From: CBDFKB01 sp965248715
GTDB lineage: Bacteria > Pseudomonadota > Alphaproteobacteria > Rhizobiales > Rhizobiaceae
Reading direction: 5' to 3'
DNA: 64,000 bases
NCBI GenBank assembly: GCA_965248715.1
Contig: CBDFKB010000008.1
Location: 930,001-994,000, forward strand
Each line of letters begins with the position of its first letter. Position 1 is the first letter of the stretch. The translations under genes and the position numbers were made by a program. The notes beneath the pieces are model-generated. The model was given only the letters and a program-made list of their open reading frames with translations, searched no databases and had not been told where the DNA came from. Shown here piece by piece: positions 1-7,240 of the stretch.

Positions 1-344
1 ACAACGGACAACGGCGCGCCATTCATGTCCGCCCGGTTCCCCAGCAGGGTCCGGTCGCGGTTGCCAGCCGATCCCATCGCGACCCGCAAACCGACCAATG
101 GCTGGCCGAAAACCATGTGTGCGAAACCGTTTCGATCGGCTCTTCCTTGAAATTCTGCTTGCTGGCGGCCGGTGAAGCAGATCTTTATCCACGGTTCGGT
201 CCGACCATGGAGTGGGACACAGCTGCCGGAGACGCTATTCTATGCGCTGCTGGCGGCCGGGTAACACATCCGGCCGGCGAGCCGTTTCGCTATGGCAAAC
301 CGGGCTATCGCAATGGTCCGTTCATCGCCCATGGCGGATCTTGA
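1..344 (+). CDS. cysQ: 3'(2'),5'-bisphosphate nucleotidase CysQ, C-terminal part
   Basis: The reading frame enters from the left edge (first whole codon at 3) and stays open to the TGA at 342-344, giving the last 113 residues. The residues FGPTMEWDTAAGDA, the preceding IGSSLKFC and the closing YRNGPFIAHG are the C-terminal hallmarks of CysQ in the inositol-monophosphatase superfamily. Family members remove the 3'-phosphate of PAP/PAPS, a by-product of sulfate assimilation, with Mg2+. The metal-binding N-terminal half lies outside the window, so intactness cannot be judged. A serine acetyltransferase gene about 7 kb downstream is another sulfur-assimilation gene but is not in the same transcription unit. 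Confidence 0.88.
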   Translation, partial: NGQRRAIHVRPVPQQGPVAVASRSHRDPQTDQWLAENHVCETVSIGSSLKFCLLAAGEADLYPRFGPTMEWDTAAGDAILCAAGGRVTHPAGEPFRYGKPGYRNGPFIAHGGS

Positions 345-373
345 AGTCCATAGAGACTTGGTATTAGGGCCTG

Positions 374-404
374 TTGACAATTATGGTTGTGGCGCGGGTA
401 TGAT
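374..404 (+). promoter_or_regulatory. Candidate sigma-70 type promoter for tupBCA
   Basis: TTGACA at 374-379 is followed after 19 bases by TATGAT at 399-404, about 35 bases before the tupB start at 441. The hexamers are close to consensus but the spacer is two bases longer than ideal, so basal activity may be weak. Placement between cysQ and tupB fits a separate promoter for the transporter operon. No operator was recognised. Confidence 0.35.
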
Positions 405-440
405 CCCATTGGCCCTAGTTCTAAAATTATTGGAGGCGGC

Positions 441-1145
441 ATGCAGGACATCTGGTGGGGATTGGTCGCAGCCTTTTGGCTGATCGTCTCACTTGATTCC
501 GACTTAGTTGAAATCACCTTCAGATCGCTCCAGGTTACGCTCACGGCAGTTGTTTTGGCCTGTTTGGTCGGCATGCCGCTTGGTGCCTGGCTGGCTGTGC
601 GCCGGTTTCGCTTTCGCCGGTTGGTGATTGCGGTTCTCAACGCTTTGATGGGCCTGCCGCCGGTGGTGGTTGGCCTAACCGTCTACATTATGCTGTCGCG
701 TTCTGGCCCTTTTGGCGCGCTCGATTTGCTGTATACCCCGACCGCGATGATCATCGCCCAATTTATCATCGTCACGCCTTTGGTGGCTTCGATCGCACAC
801 CAGTCGATCCGCGACTTATGGGCCGAATATCACGACCTTCTGATCTCGCTGAACACCACCCGGTTTCAGCGCATGTCGACATTGATTATCGATACCAGGC
901 GCGGTCTGTTGACCGCTGCGTTAGCCGGGTTTGGGCGCGCCATCGGCGAAGTCGGAGCGATCATGATTGTTGGCGGTAATATTGACCATGTTAGCCGGGT
1001 TCTGACCACCGCAATCGCACTGGAGACCAGCAAGGGGAACTTTGCTTTGGCGTTGGGATTGGGTTTTATATTGATCGGCATTGCGATTACCATCAATCTC
1101 GCGGTGCATATGATCTCGAAAACGGAGCGTGGCGGACAATGGTAG
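441..1145 (+). CDS. tupB: Tungstate ABC transporter permease TupB
   Basis: The product is a 234-residue inner-membrane permease with about five to six hydrophobic helices. The cytoplasmic coupling-loop region reads FGRAIGEVGAIMIVGGNI, the EAA-like signature of TupB/ModB-type oxyanion permeases. The ATG at 441 is chosen because GGAGG (432-436) sits just upstream; an in-frame GTG at 387 lacks such a site. It overlaps tupC by 7 bases and is first in the tupB-tupC-tupA operon. The molybdate/tungstate distinction rests on tupA and on the gene order rather than on this protein alone. Confidence 0.85.
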   Translation: MQDIWWGLVAAFWLIVSLDSDLVEITFRSLQVTLTAVVLACLVGMPLGAWLAVRRFRFRRLVIAVLNALMGLPPVVVGLTVYIMLSRSGPFGALDLLYTPTAMIIAQFIIVTPLVASIAHQSIRDLWAEYHDLLISLNTTRFQRMSTLIIDTRRGLLTAALAGFGRAIGEVGAIMIVGGNIDHVSRVLTTAIALETSKGNFALALGLGFILIGIAITINLAVHMISKTERGGQW

Positions 1146-1855
1146 CGGCCTTGTTACCGCTTCGCGTGCGGGGCGCCTGTGTAAGAATTCGTGGCGTCGA
1201 TATTATCGGTCCGGTTGATTTGGACCTGGACGGTACCGGCCTGACCGTTGTCATGGGGCCAAATGGCGCCGGCAAGACCACCTTGCTGCGCATGCTGCAC
1301 GGGCTGGCACGATTGAGCAAAGGCGAGATTAATTGGGGCATGCCGATTGAGCACGCGGTGCCGCGCCAGGCGTTCGTGTTCCAGACCCCGGTGGTGCTTC
1401 GCCGCAACGTGCTCGACAATATCGCCTTTCCTTTGTTTTTGCGCGGTGATAACCGGCGCCGGGCGCGCGAACTTGCGGCCGAATGGGCCGCGCGGGTCGG
1501 CATTGCGGATTTGGCCGGGCGCCAGGCCGTGGTGCTGTCGACCGGCGAGAAGCAAAAACTTGCGCTGGCGCGGGCACTGATCCGCGAGCCGGACATTTTG
1601 TTCCTGGATGAGCCAACCGCCAATCTGGACGGCCGCTCGATGCGCGAAATTGAAGCGATATTGATGGCTGCGAGTGCTGCCGGTACCCGGATCATGATGG
1701 CGACCCACAATATTGGCCAGGCGAAACGTTTGGCGGACGAAGTGGTATTTTTGTATCGTGGCCATGTACATGAGCGCGCTGACGTGGAACGGTTTTTCAA
1801 CCATCCGCAAAGCGATGAGGCGACCGCTTTCATAAACGGAGATATCGTAGAGTGA
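1139..1855 (+). CDS. tupC: Tungstate ABC transporter ATPase TupC
   Basis: This is a 238-residue ABC ATPase. Walker A is GPNGAGKTT (about residues 40-48), the signature is LSTGEKQKLALARAL, Walker B with the switch Asp is ILFLDEPTANLD, and the H-loop lies in MATHNIGQA. The signature reads LSTGE rather than LSGGQ. The start codon lies inside the end of tupB and the stop overlaps the GTG start of tupA, which indicates translational coupling. It powers uptake through TupB. It lacks the C-terminal TOBE/Mop domain of ModC, which fits a Tup-type rather than Mod-type system. Confidence 0.88.
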   Translation: MVAALLPLRVRGACVRIRGVDIIGPVDLDLDGTGLTVVMGPNGAGKTTLLRMLHGLARLSKGEINWGMPIEHAVPRQAFVFQTPVVLRRNVLDNIAFPLFLRGDNRRRARELAAEWAARVGIADLAGRQAVVLSTGEKQKLALARALIREPDILFLDEPTANLDGRSMREIEAILMAASAAGTRIMMATHNIGQAKRLADEVVFLYRGHVHERADVERFFNHPQSDEATAFINGDIVE

Positions 1856-2688
1856 ATCCCATCTTGATCGCCGCCGCAGCCGGGTTGGTTGCTGTGATAG
1901 ATGTAGTGCCAGTGCATGCCGGCGACCTGCGTGTGGCGGTCACCACTTCGTTCCACAATTCCGGACTGTCCGATATCTTGTTGCCCGCGATCCGTGCTGA
2001 TCTCGGTTTCGAAGTGCGCCTACTGGTGGTTGGCACGGGTCAGGCACTAAGGCTTGGCAGCGCCGGTGATGTGGATGCGGTTTTGGTGCATTCGCGCGCC
2101 GCAGAAGAAGCGTTCGTAGCTTCCGGCCACGGGACTCATCGGCGCGAGATCATGTACAATGATTTTGTAATTGTCGGTCCGGCCGCCAACCCGGCCAGTA
2201 TCGATGCGACGCAAAGCCTCACCGAGGCGCTTAGGAATATCGCTGAATTTGGCGCCGCGTTTGTCAGCCGAGGCGACGATAGCGGCACCCATCGTCGCGA
2301 ACTGGTGTTATGGCAGGCGGTCGGTATTGACGTAACTGAAGGCAACGCCAATTGGTATCGCGCCGCCGGCGCCGGCATGGGCGCCACCCTCAACATCGCC
2401 AGCGGCATGAATGCTTATGTGTTGGCCGACCGTGCCAGTTGGCTGAATTTCGTCAACAAGGGTGATCTTTTGATCGTGTTCGAAGGCGATCCGGCGCTTT
2501 ACAATCAATATGCATTCTTGCCGGTTAACCCGGCACGCCACCCCCACGTCGAATTCGAATTGGCCGCGCGCCTGGAAGATTGGCTGACCGCGGCGAAGAC
2601 ACAACAAATGATTGGCGCCTATAGTATTAACGGCGAGCAATTATTCGTACCAAACGCAACCCAAAGCGGCGCCGGGACCGATGGCTAA
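1852..2688 (+). CDS. tupA: Tungstate-binding periplasmic protein TupA
   Basis: This is a 278-residue periplasmic substrate-binding protein starting at a GTG that overlaps the tupC stop. A signal peptide (about residues 1-22, ending PVHA-G) precedes the mature chain. The N-terminal VTTSFHNSGL, then VGTGQA, the following GDVDAVLVH and the YNDFVIVGP segment match the TupA family, which binds tungstate very tightly and selectively over molybdate. The tupB-tupC-tupA order on one strand supports the call. Ligand preference is inferred from family membership. Tungsten could feed a tungsten enzyme elsewhere, or the system may scavenge oxyanions generally. Confidence 0.85.
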   Translation: MNPILIAAAAGLVAVIDVVPVHAGDLRVAVTTSFHNSGLSDILLPAIRADLGFEVRLLVVGTGQALRLGSAGDVDAVLVHSRAAEEAFVASGHGTHRREIMYNDFVIVGPAANPASIDATQSLTEALRNIAEFGAAFVSRGDDSGTHRRELVLWQAVGIDVTEGNANWYRAAGAGMGATLNIASGMNAYVLADRASWLNFVNKGDLLIVFEGDPALYNQYAFLPVNPARHPHVEFELAARLEDWLTAAKTQQMIGAYSINGEQLFVPNATQSGAGTDG

Positions 2689-2751
2689 GACAAAACCGTG
2701 CCAGGCAAATGGTTGACGGCTCACATCGTGAAACAGCGCGGGATGACGTAA

Positions 2752-3897
2752 TTGTCTGATCTTGATTCGGTCCTAGTGGTTTCGCTTGAGCATGCGGTCG
2801 CAGCGCCCTATGCGTCTTGCATGCTGGCCGATGCTGGCGCCAGGGTCATCAAGGTTGAACGCCCTGAGGGCGATTTCGCACGCGACTATGACAGCCTGGC
2901 GAACGGGCTCAGCGCCTATTTCGTATGGCTCAACCGCGGCAAGCAATCGATCTGCCTTGATCTGAAGGATAAGGAAGATGTGGCGTTGATGCGGTCCATA
3001 TTGGGAAAAGCCGACGTGTTTCTCCAGAACCTGGCGCCGGGCACGATCGAAAAATTTGGCCTTGGCATCGATGATCTACGCGCTGGCAACCCAGGTTTGA
3101 TCGCGTGCTCGATTTCCGGCTACGGGTCGAGCGGTCCCGCCAGCGGGCAAAAGGCCTATGACCTTTTGGTCCAGGCGGAAAGTGGCCTTAGCGCAATCAA
3201 TGGCACCGAGGAGGTGCCGGCCCGGGTGGGGATTTCGGTATGCGATATCGCCGCTGGCATGACCGCCTATCAGTCGATTTTGCGGGCGCTGATTGGCCGT
3301 CAAAAGACCGGCCGGGGCCGCGCCATCGAAATATCCCTGTTCCACGTGATGTCGGATTGGATGAACGTCCCCTATCTGCAATACCGTTATGGCGGGGTTA
3401 AGCCGGTACGTATGGGGCTGCACCATCCGAGCATCGCTCCATATGGGGTGTTTGCCTGCCGCGACGGCGCAAAGATATTGCTGGCGATCCAAAACCAGCG
3501 CGAGTGGGCGCGGCTTTGCACCGATGTTCTTGGTGACCCCGGCCTCGCAACCGCGACCGGGTTTGCAACTAATTCAGAGCGGGTGAAAAACCGCCAGGCG
3601 GTTGATGCCAAAATTAGCGAAGTGACCGCTAAGTTAGACCGCAACGATGTTTTACATTTACTGAAAGACGCCGGCATCGCCTACGGCCGGCTGAGCGAAC
3701 CCGACGACCTTATCGCTCACCCGCAACACCGATTGATATCGGTGCAAACCGAAAATGGTCTGATTGAGCTGTTGGCGCCGGGTGCTGTAATCGCTGATGC
3801 GCCGCAAAATTTCGGCCCGGTTCCGATGAAAGACGCTGATGGCGCTCGTATCCGCGCCGAGTTTACAGCGCAAGCGGCGAAACAGGATAAAAACTAG
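2752..3897 (+). CDS. Class III (CaiB/BaiF) CoA-transferase
   Basis: The 381-residue protein has the Family III CoA-transferase N-terminus (LVVSLEHAVAAPYASCML, then IKVERPEGDFAR). The CDIAAGM segment contains the Asp (about residue 165) that forms the aspartyl-CoA anhydride intermediate. These enzymes move CoA between carboxylic acids; typical substrates include formate/oxalate, carnitine, succinate/mesaconate and bile acids. The sequence does not settle which acid is used. The start is a TTG at 2752 with only a weak upstream purine stretch, so the exact N-terminus is uncertain. It follows tupA by 63 bases on the same strand and may be cotranscribed, though no functional link is evident. Confidence 0.85.
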   Translation: MSDLDSVLVVSLEHAVAAPYASCMLADAGARVIKVERPEGDFARDYDSLANGLSAYFVWLNRGKQSICLDLKDKEDVALMRSILGKADVFLQNLAPGTIEKFGLGIDDLRAGNPGLIACSISGYGSSGPASGQKAYDLLVQAESGLSAINGTEEVPARVGISVCDIAAGMTAYQSILRALIGRQKTGRGRAIEISLFHVMSDWMNVPYLQYRYGGVKPVRMGLHHPSIAPYGVFACRDGAKILLAIQNQREWARLCTDVLGDPGLATATGFATNSERVKNRQAVDAKISEVTAKLDRNDVLHLLKDAGIAYGRLSEPDDLIAHPQHRLISVQTENGLIELLAPGAVIADAPQNFGPVPMKDADGARIRAEFTAQAAKQDKN

Positions 3898-3943
3898 TTC
3901 AACCAGGCACACCATGCGCCAACATCCATAAATGACCCGGCGA

Positions 3944-4005
3944 TGTGCCACTTCAATCCCTGTGCCAATTAAGCTTCAGCGCTGCCATATTGTGCCAAAA
4001 TGGCA
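3944..4005 (+). promoter_or_regulatory. TGTGCCA repeats and a TGCCA/TGGCA palindrome upstream of a sigma-54 promoter
   Basis: TGTGCCA occurs as direct repeats at 3944-3950, 3961-3967 and 3991-3997. The last copy opens the perfect inverted repeat TGCCAAAATGGCA (3993-4005). The palindrome lies about 85 bases before the -24 element at 4088. Sigma-54 activators normally bind such dyads 80-200 bases upstream of their promoter, so this is a candidate enhancer. The assignment is inference from position and symmetry only. Confidence 0.4.
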
Positions 4006-4087
4006 TCGTCAGCGGCCAGTAATTCGGTTCGCTACATGTTCTAACGCGAGGTTGTTCCAATTCGGGAAAAATACCCCGGAAATGAAC

Positions 4088-4102
4088 TGGCACGGTGCTT
4101 GC
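4088..4102 (+). promoter_or_regulatory. Sigma-54 (RpoN) promoter of the first VWD gene
   Basis: The sequence CTGGCACGGTGCTTGCA (4087-4103) matches the -24/-12 consensus TGGCACG-N4-TTGCA. The invariant GG (4089-4090) and GC (4101-4102) are exactly 10 bases apart. Transcription should begin near 4114, giving a leader of about 44 bases before the ATG at 4158. An equally good element precedes the paralogous gene. Expression should therefore need RpoN and an activator. Confidence 0.85.
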
Positions 4103-4157
4103 AGAGTGTGGTCCATCAACCACTATCTTTTCAACGCGGCACACGAGGAAGAAACCA

Positions 4158-5381
4158 ATGAGCGGTAACACAATCAAAATTAACGGAAACTCCAGTGACT
4201 ATGGTTGGGGTCAGACTTTGGATGGCAAGGACATGGTTGTCTGGAAAGGCGACTGGCACCAAATCTACCCATCTGACACCAAACTCCAGTTCAATGACGG
4301 CATTGGCACACTTGCCGAATGCGGAGTGTGCGAATTTACGCCTAATCCGATTGAATTCGATGGCAAAATCTGGGGCGACCCGCATTTCGTCGGCGCTGAC
4401 GGTGGCAAATATGATGTCCATGGTGAGCACGGCAAGGTTTACAACATCCTTTCCGACGCCGGCATACAGGTAAATTCGCAGTTCGCAAACTGGAATTCCA
4501 AGACCGCTACAATCATGAATAAGATCGGTATTGTCGCCGATGGTCACACGATCGCGTTCGACCGTAGCGGCAAACTGACGATCGACGGCGAGGCGGTAAC
4601 CGCAAACGGCAGCTATCTTGACGGTGCCGTGACTAAGAATGGCCTTAGGGTGCAGGTCGAGACTGAAGAATACTCGATCGCGCTCAAAGTCGCGCAGCAT
4701 AAAAACGGCAATTATCTCAATATCGACTTCGCCAGCGACAATGCAGCGGCCGACGGCATCCTGCCGCACGGTCTTTGGGGTCAAACCGCCGATGGCGACG
4801 GCATAGCCCGCAATGGTGATAGAAGCTATACGGCACAAGGCGGCGGCGCGATCGAAGATGAGAACGGTAACATCACTGCCAAAGGTGACAAGCAAGCCTA
4901 CAAATCTTACGAAGTTGACGGGCTGTTCGACACCACGTTTACTACCCACAATCGCTTCTACGATGCGCCGGCTATAGCCAACGACACAGTTGCGGTAGAC
5001 GGTGAAGCTGGCGATCCCGAGGCGCAAAATGGCCCGGTGTTTAAGTTAGTTGGCAATTCCGGCGATTTCGGTTGGGGACCGACCGAAGACGGCACTGGTA
5101 TCGTGGTTTGGAAAGGCGAATGGTTCCAAATCCTTGAAAAAGGCACCCAATTGCAATTCGATGACAAACTGGCGTCAACCGATCCTGAGGGCATGGATTT
5201 GGGTGAACTGCAAGAACAGGTATTTGTCGCTGAAGGCAGTTCGGATGAATTTGGTTGGGGCAAAACCTTGGACGGCGAAGGCTATGTCATCTGGCAGGGC
5301 GAGGAATTTGACCTGTTGTACAATGTGGACCAGATTGTGTTTACCGATACTATGGTTGAACTTGACGCCATCGCCGCCTAA
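4158..5381 (+). CDS. VWD-domain protein with GWG/VVW repeats, copy 1
   Basis: This 407-residue protein starts at ATG 4158 behind GAGGAAG. Three copies of a roughly 40-residue repeat (core G-N/S-S-x-D-Y/F-GWG-x-T-x-DG-x-G-x-V-V/I-W-x-G) lie near residues 6-45, 294-334 and 355-400. Between copies 1 and 2 is a von Willebrand type D domain with WGDPHFVGADGGKYDVHG near its start and a GLWGQTADG segment. There is no signal peptide, transmembrane helix or RTX nonapeptide. The acidic, Gly/Asn/Asp-rich composition and the hydrophobic C-terminal LDAIAA would suit an extracellular or type I-secreted protein, but no exporter is adjacent. Function is unknown. A close paralogue follows at 5667. Confidence 0.8.
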   Translation: MSGNTIKINGNSSDYGWGQTLDGKDMVVWKGDWHQIYPSDTKLQFNDGIGTLAECGVCEFTPNPIEFDGKIWGDPHFVGADGGKYDVHGEHGKVYNILSDAGIQVNSQFANWNSKTATIMNKIGIVADGHTIAFDRSGKLTIDGEAVTANGSYLDGAVTKNGLRVQVETEEYSIALKVAQHKNGNYLNIDFASDNAAADGILPHGLWGQTADGDGIARNGDRSYTAQGGGAIEDENGNITAKGDKQAYKSYEVDGLFDTTFTTHNRFYDAPAIANDTVAVDGEAGDPEAQNGPVFKLVGNSGDFGWGPTEDGTGIVVWKGEWFQILEKGTQLQFDDKLASTDPEGMDLGELQEQVFVAEGSSDEFGWGKTLDGEGYVIWQGEEFDLLYNVDQIVFTDTMVELDAIAA

Positions 5382-5406
5382 CCGGCGCCAAATTGGTTAC
5401 AAAGGA

Positions 5407-5440
5407 CCCCGGGTCACTTGAGTGTGGCCTGGGGTTTTTT
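5407..5440 (+). terminator. Rho-independent terminator after VWD copy 1
   Basis: An 11-bp stem (5407-5417 with 5424-5434, CCCCGGGTCAC and GTGGCCTGGGG, two G-T wobbles) closes a 6-base loop and is followed by TTTTTT (5435-5440). It lies 25 bases after the stop codon. The stem is almost the same as the one after copy 2, so the terminator was duplicated with the gene. Confidence 0.85.
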
Positions 5441-5600
5441 ATTGGAAAATATTTGTCGAAAATCGGGAAAAGGTACTATGGTATTATCAAAAATACTGTT
5501 TAATATGTATTTCATTGAAAAAAATCAGTAACATAATATCTTAATTATCAAAACTTGTAAGTAATAATTCTAAAAATGGGAAAATAAAGCATATAAAAAC

Positions 5601-5615
5601 TGGCACAATCTTTGC
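5601..5615 (+). promoter_or_regulatory. Sigma-54 (RpoN) promoter of the second VWD gene
   Basis: CTGGCACAATCTTTGCA (5600-5616) fits TGGCAC-N5-TTGCA, with GG (5602-5603) and GC (5614-5615) separated by exactly 10 bases. The predicted start is near 5627, giving a leader of about 40 bases. The 150 bases upstream are very AT-rich, which would suit bending (for example by IHF), but no exact IHF consensus was found. The TGTGCCA motifs seen before copy 1 are absent here. Confidence 0.85.
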
Positions 5616-5666
5616 ATGTTTGAAAATCTCAGGAAACGTATCCAGATTATACAGGAGTAATGTGAG

Positions 5667-6914
5667 ATGACTGCGAGTACACATAGGATCGTCGGAAATT
5701 CCAATGATTATGGATGGGGTCCGACCGAAGATGGTCAAGGCATGGTTGTGTGGAAGGGCGATTGGCATCAGATTTTCGATGCCCACACAAAAATCCAGTT
5801 CGATGACTGCGCTGTCGAACCATTGCCGCATGGCGGATATCACAAGGTCATGCATCAAGTGCACGGTGGCGGTAAGATTTGGGGCGATCCCCATTTCGTC
5901 GGCGCCGACGGCGGCAAATTCGACCTTCATGGCGAGCATGGCAAATACTACAATATCTTGTCCGACGCCGGCGTGCAGGTGAACGCCAAGTTTGGCAATT
6001 GGGGCACCAAAGGCGCCACCATCATGAGCGAGTTCGGCGTGGTGGTTGATGGCGAACTGATTGCCTTCAACCGTAATGGTCAGATTTATGTTGATGGCCA
6101 TACCACTTCAAAAGATGGCAGCTATCTTGATGGTAGCGCAATCAAGAAAGGCAATACGCTTACGGTGACCACCGATGAGTACGACATTGTCATGCACATC
6201 AAGACCGGCTCTATCGGCACCTTTCTCAACATCGACTTTGAAAGCGAAAACGTCGCCGCCGACGGTGTTCTGCCACACGGTATTTGGGGCCAAACCGCCG
6301 ATGGCGACGGCATAGCCCGCAATGGTGACACGGGCAATAACGCACAAGGCGGTGGCGCGATCGAAGATGCGAACGGCAATATCACCGCCAAAGGTGACAA
6401 GGAAGCGTTCAAGATTTACGAAGTCGACGGACTGTTTGACACCACGTTTGCTCATCACAACAACTATTATGATCATGTCCAAGTCAACACCAACGGTGTC
6501 GTTGATGCCGATGGCGAAGCCGGTGAACCGACCGAAGAGGGTGGCAATAATGATACCACCGACGGTACTGTGTTCAAGATTGACGGTAACTCTGCCGACT
6601 ACGGCTGGGGTCCGACCCTGGACAATTCCGGCATCGTGGTTTGGAAAGGCGAATGGTTCCAAATCCTTGAAAAAGGCACCCAGTTGCAGTTCAACGACAA
6701 ATTAGCTTCGACCGATGCCTTGGGAATGGATTTGGGCGAGCTGAAGGAAGACGGTTTTGTCGCTGCCGGCAGTTCGGATGAATTTGGCTGGGGTAAAACC
6801 TTGGACGGCGAAGGCTATGTCATTTGGCAGGGCGAGGAATTTGACCTGTTATACAATGTGGACCAGATCGTGTTCACCGACACCACGGTTGAACTCGACG
6901 CATTTACCGCCTAA
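5667..6914 (+). CDS. VWD-domain protein with GWG/VVW repeats, copy 2
   Basis: This is a 415-residue paralogue of the preceding gene, starting at ATG 5667 behind an AGGAG site. It has the same architecture: a GNSNDYGWGPTEDG repeat at the N-terminus, a VWD domain opening with WGDPHFVGADGGKFDLHG, then two more GWG/VW repeats up to the C-terminal ELDAFTA. The last two repeats are nearly identical to copy 1 (for example KGEWFQILEKGTQLQF), while the N-terminal linker differs: copy 2 has a His/Gly-rich stretch where copy 1 has CGVC. Copy 2 also has a longer acidic linker (EAGEPTEEGGNNDTTDG). There is no signal peptide. It has its own sigma-54 promoter and terminator, so the two paralogues can be expressed independently. 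Confidence 0.8.
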   Translation: MTASTHRIVGNSNDYGWGPTEDGQGMVVWKGDWHQIFDAHTKIQFDDCAVEPLPHGGYHKVMHQVHGGGKIWGDPHFVGADGGKFDLHGEHGKYYNILSDAGVQVNAKFGNWGTKGATIMSEFGVVVDGELIAFNRNGQIYVDGHTTSKDGSYLDGSAIKKGNTLTVTTDEYDIVMHIKTGSIGTFLNIDFESENVAADGVLPHGIWGQTADGDGIARNGDTGNNAQGGGAIEDANGNITAKGDKEAFKIYEVDGLFDTTFAHHNNYYDHVQVNTNGVVDADGEAGEPTEEGGNNDTTDGTVFKIDGNSADYGWGPTLDNSGIVVWKGEWFQILEKGTQLQFNDKLASTDALGMDLGELKEDGFVAAGSSDEFGWGKTLDGEGYVIWQGEEFDLLYNVDQIVFTDTTVELDAFTA

Positions 6915-6939
6915 TATGCGCTAAATTGGTTACAAACAG

Positions 6940-6972
6940 CCCCGGGTCACGTCAATGTGGTCCGGGGTTTTT
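6940..6972 (+). terminator. Rho-independent terminator after VWD copy 2
   Basis: The stem 6940-6950 pairs with 6957-6967 (CCCCGGGTCAC and GTGGTCCGGGG, two adjacent wobbles) around a 6-base loop and is followed by TTTTT (6968-6972). The sequence leading into it (CTAAATTGGTTACAAA) parallels that after copy 1, marking the downstream limit of the duplication. Confidence 0.85.
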
Positions 6973-7166
6973 GTATGCATGGAAACCGGTAATATCGTGT
7001 GCTTTTGATGTCAGCATGCTTTCGGTATTTATTCCGCATGAATTTGCCCAGCAAACCCGAAGAGCGTTACAAAATTACCCGCAGAACCGGTTGGAAAACC
7101 TTCAAAGTATCGATACATCCAGTGCCTTTGCGTCTGTCCAAACAATAAATTCGCCGACCCAAAATG

Positions 7167-7195
7167 GTGACATTGGAGTATCTGAACCTTATATA
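7167..7195 (+). promoter_or_regulatory. Candidate promoter of cysE
   Basis: GTGACA (7167-7172) and TATATA (7190-7195) are separated by 17 bases and lie about 45 bases before the cysE start. The rest of the 6973-7240 gap shows no gene or repeat. Confidence 0.4.
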
Positions 7196-7240
7196 CCCAC
7201 TGTGTATCTTGTGCGTAAAAATGCTGAGAAGAGGTTTGAC

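Noticed and set aside
4131..5027. A 298-codon minus-strand frame opposite VWD copy 1.
   Set aside because: Repeated tryptophan-glycine units, the sigma-54 promoter, the Shine-Dalgarno site and the terminator all support the plus strand.
5461..5600. An IHF site in the AT-rich DNA before the second sigma-54 promoter.
   Set aside because: TATCAA occurs twice, but the TTR part is not at the required distance, so no consensus site could be claimed.
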